A stretch of 64,000 bases of DNA, taken from Pseudomonas fluorescens (lineage in GTDB: Bacteria > Pseudomonadota > Gammaproteobacteria > Pseudomonadales > Pseudomonadaceae). The translations under genes were made by a program, and so were the position numbers. Each line of letters begins with the position of its first letter. The stretch's first letter is position 1. The notes under the pieces were generated by a model. That model worked only from the letters and a program-made list of their open reading frames with translations, was not told the DNA's origin and made no database searches. Location: NCBI GenBank assembly GCA_902825215.1, contig LR782234.1, forward strand, positions 5,349,001-5,413,000. Direction: 5' to 3'. This document shows, piece after piece, positions 24,699 through 32,625 of the stretch.

Positions 24699-25619
24699 AT
24701 GAAAATCTTATTGGTATGCAAGGATATTGGCGGTTACGCGCGCAAGCTGGCAGATCATTTACGGGCCGAGAACGCTGTGTGCTTCATCGATACGGCGTTG
24801 ATGGCCGATGCGTTCAACCGGGCGCCGAAAATTCTGCGCCGCCCGCTCAGACGCTGGGCCAAATTACGCCAGTTCAAAAAGGCAGTAGAGGCACACGGGC
24901 CGTTTGACGTTGCCCTCGTTATCAACCCGGCACAAATAGACCCAGAGCATTTGGCTATCGGCCTGGACGCATCCTCGCGCAAGATCGCCTACCTCTATGA
25001 CAGTTTCAGCCGATGGCCGATGACCCGGGAACAACTTGCCGGGTACGACGAGGTGTTCTCGTTCGATCCGCAGAACGCGCAGCAATACGGCCTGAAAAAA
25101 CTGCACAATTTCATTTACGACGACTACGACGCGGACGCTGACGACGGCGACTACAGCGCCTTCGTGGTCATGGCTGGCAAAGACCGCGTTCCGGCGCTTG
25201 AAGGCCTCGCGCGGGCGTTTGATCGGCTTGGCGTCAGCGACTACAAGTTTCTGGTGCAGTGCAAACCGATCCCGGGCGCGCACCCGGGGATCACGTTTTT
25301 CGAGCAACGTCTGCCACTGGATACGGTCGGTGCGCTTGTCAAGCGCTCGCGGATCATTCTCGACATCGCCAAACCAGGTCAGGCCGGGTTGAGCTTCCGT
25401 TTTTTCGAAGCCATGGCCGCGCGCAAGAAGGTCATCACCACCAACCCCGGCGTGGTCGACTATGACTTCTACAACCCGGCGAACATTCTGGTGATCGACG
25501 AGGCCGATCCACAGATTCCGCAAAGCTTCATCAGCGAGCCGTATGTCGATGTGCCCGAGCACGTCTACCGCAAGTACACGTTGCAGGGCTGGGTCGAGAC
25601 GGTTTTTGCATCGGGCTGA
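24699..25619 (+). CDS. Glycosyltransferase-like protein (GT-B fold)
   Basis: A 306-residue protein beginning MKILLVCKDIGGYARKLADH, a first Rossmann strand typical of GT-B glycosyltransferases. The C-terminal half carries SRIILDIAKPGQAGLSFRFFEAMAARKKVITTN, whose E-A-x4-K-V-I-T pattern resembles the donor-binding segment of CgeB/GT4-like enzymes. It may add a sugar to LPS or another glycan. No sugar-nucleotide or LPS genes surround it, so this is a lone gene between a conserved EEP gene and the ABC cluster. The 5' part is richer in A+T and in codons such as TTA than its neighbours, a possible sign of transfer. GGAAAG precedes the ATG. Confidence 0.6.
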   Translation: MKILLVCKDIGGYARKLADHLRAENAVCFIDTALMADAFNRAPKILRRPLRRWAKLRQFKKAVEAHGPFDVALVINPAQIDPEHLAIGLDASSRKIAYLYDSFSRWPMTREQLAGYDEVFSFDPQNAQQYGLKKLHNFIYDDYDADADDGDYSAFVVMAGKDRVPALEGLARAFDRLGVSDYKFLVQCKPIPGAHPGITFFEQRLPLDTVGALVKRSRIILDIAKPGQAGLSFRFFEAMAARKKVITTNPGVVDYDFYNPANILVIDEADPQIPQSFISEPYVDVPEHVYRKYTLQGWVETVFASG

Positions 25620-25638
25620 ACGTATTTTTGCCCTCTGG

Positions 25639-25727
25639 GTGGGAGCGAGCCTGCTCGCGAAAGCGTCCTGTCTGTCAGCGCACCCACCATATGACAAAAA
25701 GTCTTCGCGAGCAGGCTCGCTCCCACA
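25639..25727. repeat. REP doublet (REPIN), GAGCCTGCTCGCGA type
   Basis: Inverted GTGGGAGCGAGCCTGCTCGCGAA units with a spacer (TCTGTCAGCGCACCCACC) unlike the others. It lies between the convergent glycosyltransferase and ABC genes. Confidence 0.92.
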
Positions 25728-25738
25728 GGTACGGTGTG

Positions 25739-26584
25739 TCATTCGGCTCGGTGCACTTCTTCCAGATCATCGTGCAGCAGGCCGAAGATCTGCCGTTTCA
25801 TGTCGATGAACGAGCGCTCCATGACCATGTCCAGCGAGCGCGGGCGATCGATCGGTACGTCGAGAATCTGCTTGATCCGCCCGGGTTTCGCGCCCATGAC
25901 ATAGACGCGGTCACCGAGCAGGATCGCTTCGTCGATATCGTGGGTGACGAACAGCACGGTTTTCTTGCTGTGGCCCCAGACCCGCAGCAACAGCTGCTGC
26001 ATCTGCAAACGCGTCTGGCTGTCGAGCGCGCCGAAGGGTTCGTCCATCAGCAGGATCTGCGGGTCGTTGGCCAGCGCCCGAGCGATCGCCACCCGCTGCA
26101 TCATTCCGCCCGACAGCTGTTTGGCGTAGTTGTCGGCGAACCCGCTCAGCCCCACTTCATTGACGTAGTAGTCGACGATTTCCTTGCGCCGCGCCGCCGG
26201 CATGCCGCGACGCTTGAGGCCGAACTCGACGTTCTGGCGCACGGTCAGCCACGGAAACAGCGTGTAGCTCTGAAAGACCATGCCGCGATCAGCCCCAGGC
26301 CCCTGCACTTGCTGGCCGCCGACGTAGATTTCGCCGGAGGTCGGCTCGGCCAGGCCCGCGGTCAGGTACAACAGGCTCGATTTGCCGCAACCCGACGGCC
26401 CGACCAGCACGGCGAACTGCTGGTCCGGCACTTCGAACGAGACTGCTTCCAGCGCGGTGAAGATACCGCCGTCAGGCTTTTCATAGCGCAGGCTGACCTT
26501 GTCGACCTGCAACCTTGGAGCCGCTTGCGCGGTGGCCGCAACGGGTTCGATGAAACGATGATTGGCAGCAGTCACTGAGCCCAT
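25739..26584 (-). CDS. ABC importer ATPase, nitrate/taurine/sulfonate class
   Basis: A 281-residue ATP-binding subunit. Walker A GPSGCGKSS is at 62-70, Q-loop VFQSYTLFPW near 103-112, signature LSGGM at 157-161, Walker B ILLMDEP at 177-183, and H-loop VTHDIDEA. The sequence belongs to the SsuB/TauB/NrtD type. It would power the permease and binding protein encoded directly upstream. The start overlaps the permease stop by 13 bp. Last gene of a binding protein-permease-ATPase operon on the minus strand. Confidence 0.93.
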   Translation of the reverse strand: MGSVTAANHRFIEPVAATAQAAPRLQVDKVSLRYEKPDGGIFTALEAVSFEVPDQQFAVLVGPSGCGKSSLLYLTAGLAEPTSGEIYVGGQQVQGPGADRGMVFQSYTLFPWLTVRQNVEFGLKRRGMPAARRKEIVDYYVNEVGLSGFADNYAKQLSGGMMQRVAIARALANDPQILLMDEPFGALDSQTRLQMQQLLLRVWGHSKKTVLFVTHDIDEAILLGDRVYVMGAKPGRIKQILDVPIDRPRSLDMVMERSFIDMKRQIFGLLHDDLEEVHRAE

Positions 26585-27375
26585 GCGGCAACCCTCAAAC
26601 GGAGAAAGCGAAACAGTTGATCGGTAACCAGCCCGAGCAGGCCGATGATCGCGATGGCGAGGAAAATCACATCGACCTGAAAACCGCGCATGGCTTTCAG
26701 GCTCAGATAACCCAGACCGCTGGACGCGGCGACCAGCTCAGCCACGACCAGATAGGTCCAGGCCCAGCCCATGGTGACGCGCAAGGTGTCGAGCACGCCC
26801 GGCACCGAGGCCGGGGCTATCACATGCAATACCGCGTCGCGGCGGCTCGAGCCCAAGGTGTACGAGGCGTTGATCAGGTCTTTGGAAATGCCTTTCGAGA
26901 CGTCAGCGATCATCACCAGTTGCTGGAAGAACACGCCGAAAATGATCACCGACACGCGCTGCTCCAGACCGATGCCGATCCACAAAATGAACAGCGGCAC
27001 GAACGAAGTCACCGGCAGGTAGCGAATGAAGTTCACCAGCGGTTCGAGAAACGCCTGAACGATGCGAAAGCTGCCCATCAGCAAGCCCAGCGGCACTGCT
27101 ACCAGCGACGACAGAATGAAACCGACCATCACCACTTCGACGCTGGCCCAGACATGCTGGCCCAGGGTGCCGTCGCGGCTCAGGCGTACGGCGGCTTCGA
27201 CTACCGCTCCGGGTGTCGGCAGAAACATGCCCGGCACGATGCCGCCGTAGGACAACCCTGCCCACAGGCCAACCAACAAGACCCAGGCCAGGCCGCTGGC
27301 GCTCCACACCAGTTGCACCGGCAAGGCGGTTTTCGGCGTCAGGCAGCGGCTCAGCCACGATTTGCGCTTGAACAT
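26572..27375 (-). CDS. ABC importer permease, SsuC/TauC class
   Basis: A 267-residue inner-membrane permease with about six membrane helices. The EAA-type loop contacting the ATPase is recognisable as DVSKGISKDLINASYTLGSSRRDAV-like sequence, ahead of ASVPGVLDTLRVTMGWAWTYLV. It belongs to the BPD_transp_1 family that handles taurine, sulfonates, nitrate or related small anions and amines. It is 11 bp downstream of the binding-protein gene and overlaps the ATPase gene. Confidence 0.92.
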   Translation of the reverse strand: MFKRKSWLSRCLTPKTALPVQLVWSASGLAWVLLVGLWAGLSYGGIVPGMFLPTPGAVVEAAVRLSRDGTLGQHVWASVEVVMVGFILSSLVAVPLGLLMGSFRIVQAFLEPLVNFIRYLPVTSFVPLFILWIGIGLEQRVSVIIFGVFFQQLVMIADVSKGISKDLINASYTLGSSRRDAVLHVIAPASVPGVLDTLRVTMGWAWTYLVVAELVAASSGLGYLSLKAMRGFQVDVIFLAIAIIGLLGLVTDQLFRFLRLRVAAWAQ

Positions 27376-27386
27376 GACAGCACCTC

Positions 27387-28373
27387 CTAGCGCGGGCTGA
27401 CGAAGCGGTTGTCGATCAGGTCGTCGTTGCTGACGTTGTAGGGTTTGCCCTGCAATTCACTGGCAGTCTCGTTGGCCAGTTTGATCAGCGCCGCGCTGTC
27501 GCCCGGTTGGCCCGGCGCGCCGAACAATTGCTCACTCATGGCCTGATCGTAGAACCGCACGCCTTGCGCGGCGGCGGCCAGTTCCTTTGGATCGGAGAGG
27601 TAACCGCCAACGCCTTTGGCCATGATCCTGTAGGCGTCTTCGGGATGATCCTTGGTGTACTGCACCGCTTTGTACAAACCGGCGACTAACGCCTTGACGT
27701 CTTCCGGCTGCTTCTCGATCACCGTGCAGTTGAGCGCCACCACATCGACGATCACCCCGGGCGTGCTGCTGCTGTCGATCAACACCTTGCCCTGCTGCTT
27801 GTTACGCACCATCGACAGGTGCGGCTCCCAGGTCACCGCAGCCGGCACGCGACCGGCGATGAACGCGGTGGCGGCGTCGTCGGCGGTCATGTTCTGCACG
27901 GTGATGTCGCTCATGCTCATGCCGTTTTTCTTCAGCAGATATGAGAGCCAGAATTGCGAAGTCGAGCCTTCGTTGACCGCCACGGACTTACCCTTGAGTT
28001 CCTGCAAGCTGTTGACGTCCTTGCCAACCAGCACGCCGTCGCCGCCGTGACTGTCGTCCAATGCCGCGACCGCCTTGAAGCAGAACTGCGGACGGTACTT
28101 GAGCACTTCATCGATGGTCGAGGCCGAGCCGGACAGTTGCCCGGACGCTTGCGCGGCCATGTACATCGAAGCCTCTTCGACCACCGGCAGCTCGACGGTC
28201 AGGCCGTTTTCCTTGAAGTAGCCGAGGTCCCGCGCCAGATACAGCGTGCCGTAACCGACCCACGTGGTGTGGCCGATCGACAGCGTGCCGGCCTGCGCGC
28301 CGCTCGCGACTGAAGCCGCGAGGGCGGTGATTGCCAGAGGATGAGAAAGACGAATACACAAGGACTTGATCAT
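27387..28373 (-). CDS. ABC importer periplasmic binding protein, NMT1/TauA-like
   Basis: A 328-residue solute-binding protein with a signal peptide (cleavage near ASGAQA-GT at 25-28). The mature domain begins LSIGHTTWVGYGTLYLARDLGYF, the pattern of NMT1/SsuA/TauA proteins, with later GKSVAVNEGSTSQFWLSYLL and VPAAVTWEPH segments. The ligand is unknown. Candidates are a sulfonate, a nitrogen compound, or an amine linked to the neighbouring aldehyde dehydrogenase. The ATG at 28373 is preceded by GGGAG at good spacing; the longer frame to 28691 is non-coding. First gene of the ABC operon. Confidence 0.9.
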   Translation of the reverse strand: MIKSLCIRLSHPLAITALAASVASGAQAGTLSIGHTTWVGYGTLYLARDLGYFKENGLTVELPVVEEASMYMAAQASGQLSGSASTIDEVLKYRPQFCFKAVAALDDSHGGDGVLVGKDVNSLQELKGKSVAVNEGSTSQFWLSYLLKKNGMSMSDITVQNMTADDAATAFIAGRVPAAVTWEPHLSMVRNKQQGKVLIDSSSTPGVIVDVVALNCTVIEKQPEDVKALVAGLYKAVQYTKDHPEDAYRIMAKGVGGYLSDPKELAAAAQGVRFYDQAMSEQLFGAPGQPGDSAALIKLANETASELQGKPYNVSNDDLIDNRFVSPR

Positions 28374-28646
28374 GGAGCACTCCCGACGCTGTTGATTTAG
28401 TTTTGTCATGGGCAGTACGCGCGCCGGCCGTTGGGCAGTTGCTGCCATTGGTCTCTGACGGACACTTGGGCGGGCAACTTCGGCCGGGCAAGATCGATGG
28501 TGGCCCATGTGCGCGATGAGGAAAATCAGGAAATTGTTGGCTGCAAATGATGAAAAAACTGGGTAGTGCGCACTGCTAAAGGGCGGGGATGGCGGGGATG
28601 CGCAAGGTGGGTGCAGATCGGGAATTTTCAGTGCTGGCTGGATTGT

Positions 28647-28743
28647 CTTGGCTGGCAGGCCAGCTCCCACAAGAGTCTGCGTCGCACCCATTTGGTGTGA
28701 ACACCACTGAAACCTGTGGGAGCTGGCTTGCCAGCGATGGCGG
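28647..28743. repeat. REP doublet, GCTGGCTTGCCAGC type
   Basis: Inverted units built on GGGAGCTGGCTTGCCAGCGAT (left copy altered to GCTGGCAGGCCAGC), with a spacer around TTTGGTGTGAACACC. Second REP type in the window. Confidence 0.88.
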
Positions 28744-28775
28744 TGGGTCAGTCAGATTTCTCCAACTGACACAGC

Positions 28776-28850
28776 GCTTTCGCGAGCAAGCTCGCTCCCA
28801 CAGTGGCCCATGTAATACCGAATATCCCTGTGCGAGCCTGCTCGCGAAAG
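28776..28850. repeat. REP doublet, GAGCCTGCTCGCGA type, diverged
   Basis: TTTCGCGAGCAAGCTCGCTCCCAC faces TGCGAGCCTGCTCGCGAAAG across a spacer of about 27 bases. Its left unit carries GCAAGC instead of GCAGGC. Confidence 0.88.
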
Positions 28851-28864
28851 GGGCCGACGCGGTA

Positions 28865-30355
28865 TCAGCGCAATTGAAACCAGGTGGTTTTCAGTTGGGT
28901 GTATTTGTCGAACGAATGCAGCGACAGGTCGCGGCCGAAACCCGACTGTTTGCCGCCGCCGAACGGCACGGTCACATCCAGCGCGTCGACGGTGTTGACC
29001 GACACCGTACCGGCGCGCAATTGCCGTGCGACGCGATGCGCCCGATTGAGGTCATCGGTCCACAGCGACGCGGCCAGTGCATAGTCGCTGTCGTTGGCCA
29101 GCCGAATCGCCTCGGCCTCGTCATCGAACGGCAACACCGCCAGCACCGGGCCGAAGACCTCCTCGCGAAACAGCGGCATGTTGGCCGTGACTGCGGTGAA
29201 AATCGTTGGCTCGATGAAATTGTCCGAGCCGTTGATCCGCCGCTGCCGGCCGCCACACATCCGCGTCGCCCCGGCCTGTTCGGCATCGCCAATGCTGCGC
29301 AGGATGCTGGCGGTCTGCCGATCATCGACGATTGCGCCGGCACGGCTCTGCGGGTCGAGCGGATCACCCGGCAGCCATTGCTCGGCCTGGGCCTTGAGGC
29401 GCGCGACGAACTCGTCATGAATCGAGCGCTGCACCAGCAACCGCGAGTTGGCCGAGCACACTTCGCCCTGATTGAAGAAAATGCCGAAGGCGGCTTTCTC
29501 CGCCGCCAGATCCAGATCCTGACAATCGGCGAATACCAGATTGGCACTCTTGCCACCGCACTCCAGCCACACCTGCTTGAGGTTCGATTGTGCAGCGTAC
29601 TGCATGAAATATTTGCCGACCTGCGTCGAACCGGTGAACACCAGGCAATCGACATCATTGTGCAAACCCAAGGCCTTGCCGGCCTGCTCGCCAAGCCCCG
29701 GCAGCACGTTGAGCACACCTGGCGGCAACCCCGCCTCCAGCGCCAGTGCGGCCAGGCGCAACGCCGAAAACGGTGACTGCTCGGCCGGTTTGAGAATCAC
29801 CGAGTTACCCGCCGCCAGCGCCGGCGCCAGCTTCCACGCGGCCATGTCCAACGGGAAATTCCACGGCACCACGGCCGCCACCACGCCGAGCGCTTCGCGG
29901 GTGATGGTCGCCAGCACGTTGGGCGCACTCGGGGCGATCTGGTCGTACAGTTTGTCGAGGCTTTCGGCGTACCAGCGAAACACGCCGGCGGCGCCCGGCA
30001 CGTCGATGTTGTAGGCGTCCATCACCGGTTTGCCCATGTTCAGCGAGTCGAGCAGGGCCAGTTCTTCACGGTGCTCAAGCAGCAGATCGGCCAGGCGCAG
30101 CAACACCTGCTTGCGCTCTGTCGGCGGCCGTTGCGACCAGACGCCGGCGTTGAACACCTGCCGCGCATTGCGCACCGCCGTGTCGACATCCGCCTCGCCA
30201 CAGGCGGCGACATTGGCTAGACACTCACCGGTCGCCGGGTTGATCGCAGCAAACGTCTGCCCCGACCGGGCCGGGCAAGGTCGGCCGTCGATCACGGCCT
30301 GATCGGGAAATTTCAATGCAACGGCGCGGCGCTGCCACTGTGCGAGTTCGAACAC
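28865..30355 (-). CDS. NAD(P)-dependent aldehyde dehydrogenase, PuuC/KauB-like
   Basis: A 496-residue aldehyde dehydrogenase. The oxyanion Asn is in PWNFP at 164-168, the nucleotide region FTGST is at 240-244, the general base is Glu265 (LECGGKSANL) and the nucleophile Cys300 (NQGEVCSANSR). The NQGEVC form and C-terminal PFGGGKQSGFGRDLSLHSFDKYTQLKT resemble aminoaldehyde dehydrogenases (PuuC/KauB) acting on gamma-glutamyl-aminobutyraldehyde or guanidinobutyraldehyde; the actual substrate here is unproven. The start is GTG at 30355 with AAGGAG eight bases upstream. Divergent from a LysR gene, its likely regulator. Confidence 0.9.
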   Translation of the reverse strand: MFELAQWQRRAVALKFPDQAVIDGRPCPARSGQTFAAINPATGECLANVAACGEADVDTAVRNARQVFNAGVWSQRPPTERKQVLLRLADLLLEHREELALLDSLNMGKPVMDAYNIDVPGAAGVFRWYAESLDKLYDQIAPSAPNVLATITREALGVVAAVVPWNFPLDMAAWKLAPALAAGNSVILKPAEQSPFSALRLAALALEAGLPPGVLNVLPGLGEQAGKALGLHNDVDCLVFTGSTQVGKYFMQYAAQSNLKQVWLECGGKSANLVFADCQDLDLAAEKAAFGIFFNQGEVCSANSRLLVQRSIHDEFVARLKAQAEQWLPGDPLDPQSRAGAIVDDRQTASILRSIGDAEQAGATRMCGGRQRRINGSDNFIEPTIFTAVTANMPLFREEVFGPVLAVLPFDDEAEAIRLANDSDYALAASLWTDDLNRAHRVARQLRAGTVSVNTVDALDVTVPFGGGKQSGFGRDLSLHSFDKYTQLKTTWFQLR

Positions 30356-30575
30356 GACGCAGACTCCTTGAGCGGGATTTGCCTCGATGGTCGCGCAGGC
30401 CCGCGCGGGCTAAAACCAGTAAAAATATCTTCGCAGGCAATAAAAACGCTGGGCAATCACTTCGCCCAAATGAACCGCGAGCGGCTATGGTTGAAGCACA
30501 AGAACATCGTCGCGCAACGGACGTGGCGGCGCACAAATTGCTTGGAAGTCGAGTCCGCTCGTTCAGAGGTTTGTT
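30356..30575. promoter_or_regulatory. Divergent control region aldehyde dehydrogenase / LysR
   Basis: A 220-bp gap containing an A-rich stretch (about 30413-30450, TAAAACCAGTAAAAATATC and AATAAAAACG) with phased A-tracts. This is the expected place for a LysR target and overlapping promoters. No specific operator can be assigned. Confidence 0.4.
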
Positions 30576-31505
30576 GTGGCCGCTTACAATCTGCGTCAGT
30601 TGAAATACTTCATCACCACCGTCGAATGCGGCAGCGTCGCCGAGGCTTCGCGCAAGCTGTACATCGCCCAGCCGGCGATTTCCACCGCAATCAAGGCACT
30701 GGAAGACAGCTTCGCCGTACAACTGCTGATCCGTCATCACGCGCAAGGGGTTTCCCTCACGCCGAGTGGCGCACGCTTTCTGCGCAAGGCTCAGGAACTG
30801 CTGCGCATGGCCAAGGAGTTCGAACAGAACGCCCTCGCCGACAACGACATAGTCGCCGGGCAGATCGACATCGGCTGTTTCGAAACGGTAGCGCCGCTGT
30901 ACCTGCCGCAACTGATCGCCGGGTTCTCGGCGCTGTATCCGGGGGTGAAAATCCGCATCCGCGACGGCGAGCAACAGGAACTGGTACAGGGCCTGACCTC
31001 GGGCGCGTTCGATCTGGTAATCCTCTACGAACACGAACTCGACGCGACCATTCAGACCGAACCGCTGATGCCGGCACAACGGCCCTATGCACTGTTGCCG
31101 GCCGACCATCGTTTCGCCCAGTACAAGCAGGTTTCACTGCGCGACCTGTGCCTCGACCCGATGATCCTGCTCGACGTGCAACCGAGCCGCACCTACTTCG
31201 TCAGCCTGTTCGAAGAACTCGGCCTGACCCCGCGCATCGAATTCAGCTCGCCGTCGATCGAGATGGTGCGCGGCATGGTCGGCCAGGGTTTCGGCTTCTC
31301 GATCCTGGTGACCAAGCCCCATTCGGAATGCACCTACGACGGCAAGAAAGTCGCGTGCGTGGACATTGTCGAAGACGTCACCGGTTCAGGTCTGGTTGCC
31401 GCCTGGCTCAAGCGGGGGCAACTGACCAAACCGGCGCAGTTGTTTGCCGACTATTGCCGCGAACAGCTGACCGCGAAGACCGCTCACATTCCGGGTGGAA
31501 TATAA
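30576..31505 (+). CDS. LysR-family transcriptional regulator
   Basis: A 309-residue LysR regulator. The N-terminal winged helix-turn-helix includes LRQLKYFITTVECGSVAEAS and LYIAQPAISTAIKALE; the C-terminal half is the usual two-lobed effector domain (IDIGCFETVAPLYLPQLIAG onward). The sequence resembles CynR/OxyR-like regulators of catabolic operons. It probably controls the divergent aldehyde dehydrogenase and perhaps the ABC importer. The start is GTG at 30576 with AGAGG seven bases upstream. Its 3' end overlaps the convergent lipoprotein gene by 22 bp. Confidence 0.9.
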   Translation: MAAYNLRQLKYFITTVECGSVAEASRKLYIAQPAISTAIKALEDSFAVQLLIRHHAQGVSLTPSGARFLRKAQELLRMAKEFEQNALADNDIVAGQIDIGCFETVAPLYLPQLIAGFSALYPGVKIRIRDGEQQELVQGLTSGAFDLVILYEHELDATIQTEPLMPAQRPYALLPADHRFAQYKQVSLRDLCLDPMILLDVQPSRTYFVSLFEELGLTPRIEFSSPSIEMVRGMVGQGFGFSILVTKPHSECTYDGKKVACVDIVEDVTGSGLVAAWLKRGQLTKPAQLFADYCREQLTAKTAHIPGGI

Positions 31506-31909
31506 CCGGGGACATACCTGACATTGGTGCACTTGCCATGCAGGATCCGTCCATCTTCGATCAGAAACTGCGCGATCTTCTTTTGTTGGTTGATCTTCGC
31601 TTGCAATTTGCAATCGGAACTGTGGCCGACCTGTTGATAGTGTTCGGTGTACACCATGCCATTACCGGTATGGGTCATTGAGGTCCCGGCCGCTTCGGTG
31701 GTGGTCCAGCTCGCCGACTTGTACCAGGTCAGCACGGCCAAGGGTTCGCCGTTCGGGCCGATCTCCTTTTGCATTGAATCGGGCGTGCCGAACAGATCCA
31801 GTGCCTCCTTAAGATCGCGCCCTTCCCAACGGCTTTGCGCAATGGTCGAACAGCCGGTCAAGAACAATCCCGCCAACAGCGCTGTCAGCAATAAGCGTGT
31901 GCAAGTCAT
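31484..31909 (-). CDS. Hypothetical lipoprotein
   Basis: A 141-residue protein with a lipoprotein signal: LLLTALLAGLFLTGC, lipobox LTGC with Cys20. The mature part has EALDLFGTPDSMQKE, which recalls the small SmpA/OmlA-like outer membrane lipoproteins, then LTWYKSASW and a C-terminal Cys pair (SSDCK, HGKC). I do not recognise a defined family. The position after Cys is Ser, so export to the outer membrane by Lol is expected (inference). It overlaps the convergent LysR gene by 22 bp and lies 13 bp downstream of another exported protein gene in the same orientation. Confidence 0.8.
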   Translation of the reverse strand: MTCTRLLLTALLAGLFLTGCSTIAQSRWEGRDLKEALDLFGTPDSMQKEIGPNGEPLAVLTWYKSASWTTTEAAGTSMTHTGNGMVYTEHYQQVGHSSDCKLQAKINQQKKIAQFLIEDGRILHGKCTNVRYVPGYIPPGM

Positions 31910-31922
31910 GTGAAGTCCCGGC

Positions 31923-32495
31923 TTATTTTTTCAGTTCAAGGAGGCTGTCGATGTTGTCCATCATCTGGCTCTTTTGCTGAATCGGCGCGAGCTTGAAGAA
32001 CATCTGCTGGAGCATCTCGATCATCTGCAGGTATTCCATCTTGCCCACGGCAGCCATGTCGTTTTTAGCGCGACTGCCCGGCTCGCAGGCAAACTTCAGC
32101 GCTTGCTGAACCCAGAACTCTTTCGGGGTCTGCCATTGATTGGCGACCTTCAGATGACGCAGGGTGTAAGCGAGACGCTCGATGGACTGGCCGTTGATAA
32201 AACGTACCTTGCCCGTAGAGCACTGCGCTTCGAGGTTGTAGACGTCGATCATCGGTTTGCCGGGCTCTTCGTAGACCAGGGTCACCGCGACCATGGTCGC
32301 GCCTTTGGTTTTTTCCGAAGGCACCACCGACGTCGCGTCCGCCACGTACATGATGTTTTTTTGGGCAACGCCGTTGCCGTAAATGATCCACCAGTCGCCA
32401 ATCGCATTAGGCTCTTCGGCCATTACCGAACTGGAGGCGGCCAGCAGCGCAGCCGACAAGAAGAACAACTTCTTGAACTTGAAGAAAGATGACAT
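31923..32495 (-). CDS. Exported protein, adhesin-E-like fold suspected
   Basis: A 190-residue protein with a cleavable signal peptide (KKLFFLSAALLAASSSVMA, cleavage after residue 26). The mature N-terminal half, with WWIIYGNGVAQKNIMYVAD, a beta-rich VAVTLVYEEP and a Cys-containing strand AQCSTGKVRF, resembles the surface-adhesin-E-like domain found in many Pseudomonas exported proteins. The C-terminal half is helical. The function is unknown. A+T content is higher than in the neighbours. The ATG at 32495 starts the signal peptide; the frame to 32594 is cysteine-rich and not plausible. Probably cotranscribed with the lipoprotein gene 13 bp downstream. Confidence 0.75.
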   Translation of the reverse strand: MSSFFKFKKLFFLSAALLAASSSVMAEEPNAIGDWWIIYGNGVAQKNIMYVADATSVVPSEKTKGATMVAVTLVYEEPGKPMIDVYNLEAQCSTGKVRFINGQSIERLAYTLRHLKVANQWQTPKEFWVQQALKFACEPGSRAKNDMAAVGKMEYLQMIEMLQQMFFKLAPIQQKSQMMDNIDSLLELKK

Positions 32496-32625
32496 GGGCA
32501 GTTCCGTTCCTTGGGCACAAGTTGCCAGGCAGCAACACTTGTTATTGTTCAGGCCGCGATTTTGCGAGCCTGCACAAACAAGGGCAATTAGCACGGATGG
32601 GCTAATGGCGCGCTGCCATCCCGGG

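Larger units (their letters stand above)
28374..28864. other. 491-bp intergenic region rich in REP elements
   Basis: Upstream region of the ABC operon and downstream of the aldehyde dehydrogenase. It holds the perfect palindrome AGTGCGCACT (28565-28574), a candidate operator, and two REP doublets of different types. I see no coding sequence. Confidence 0.7.
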
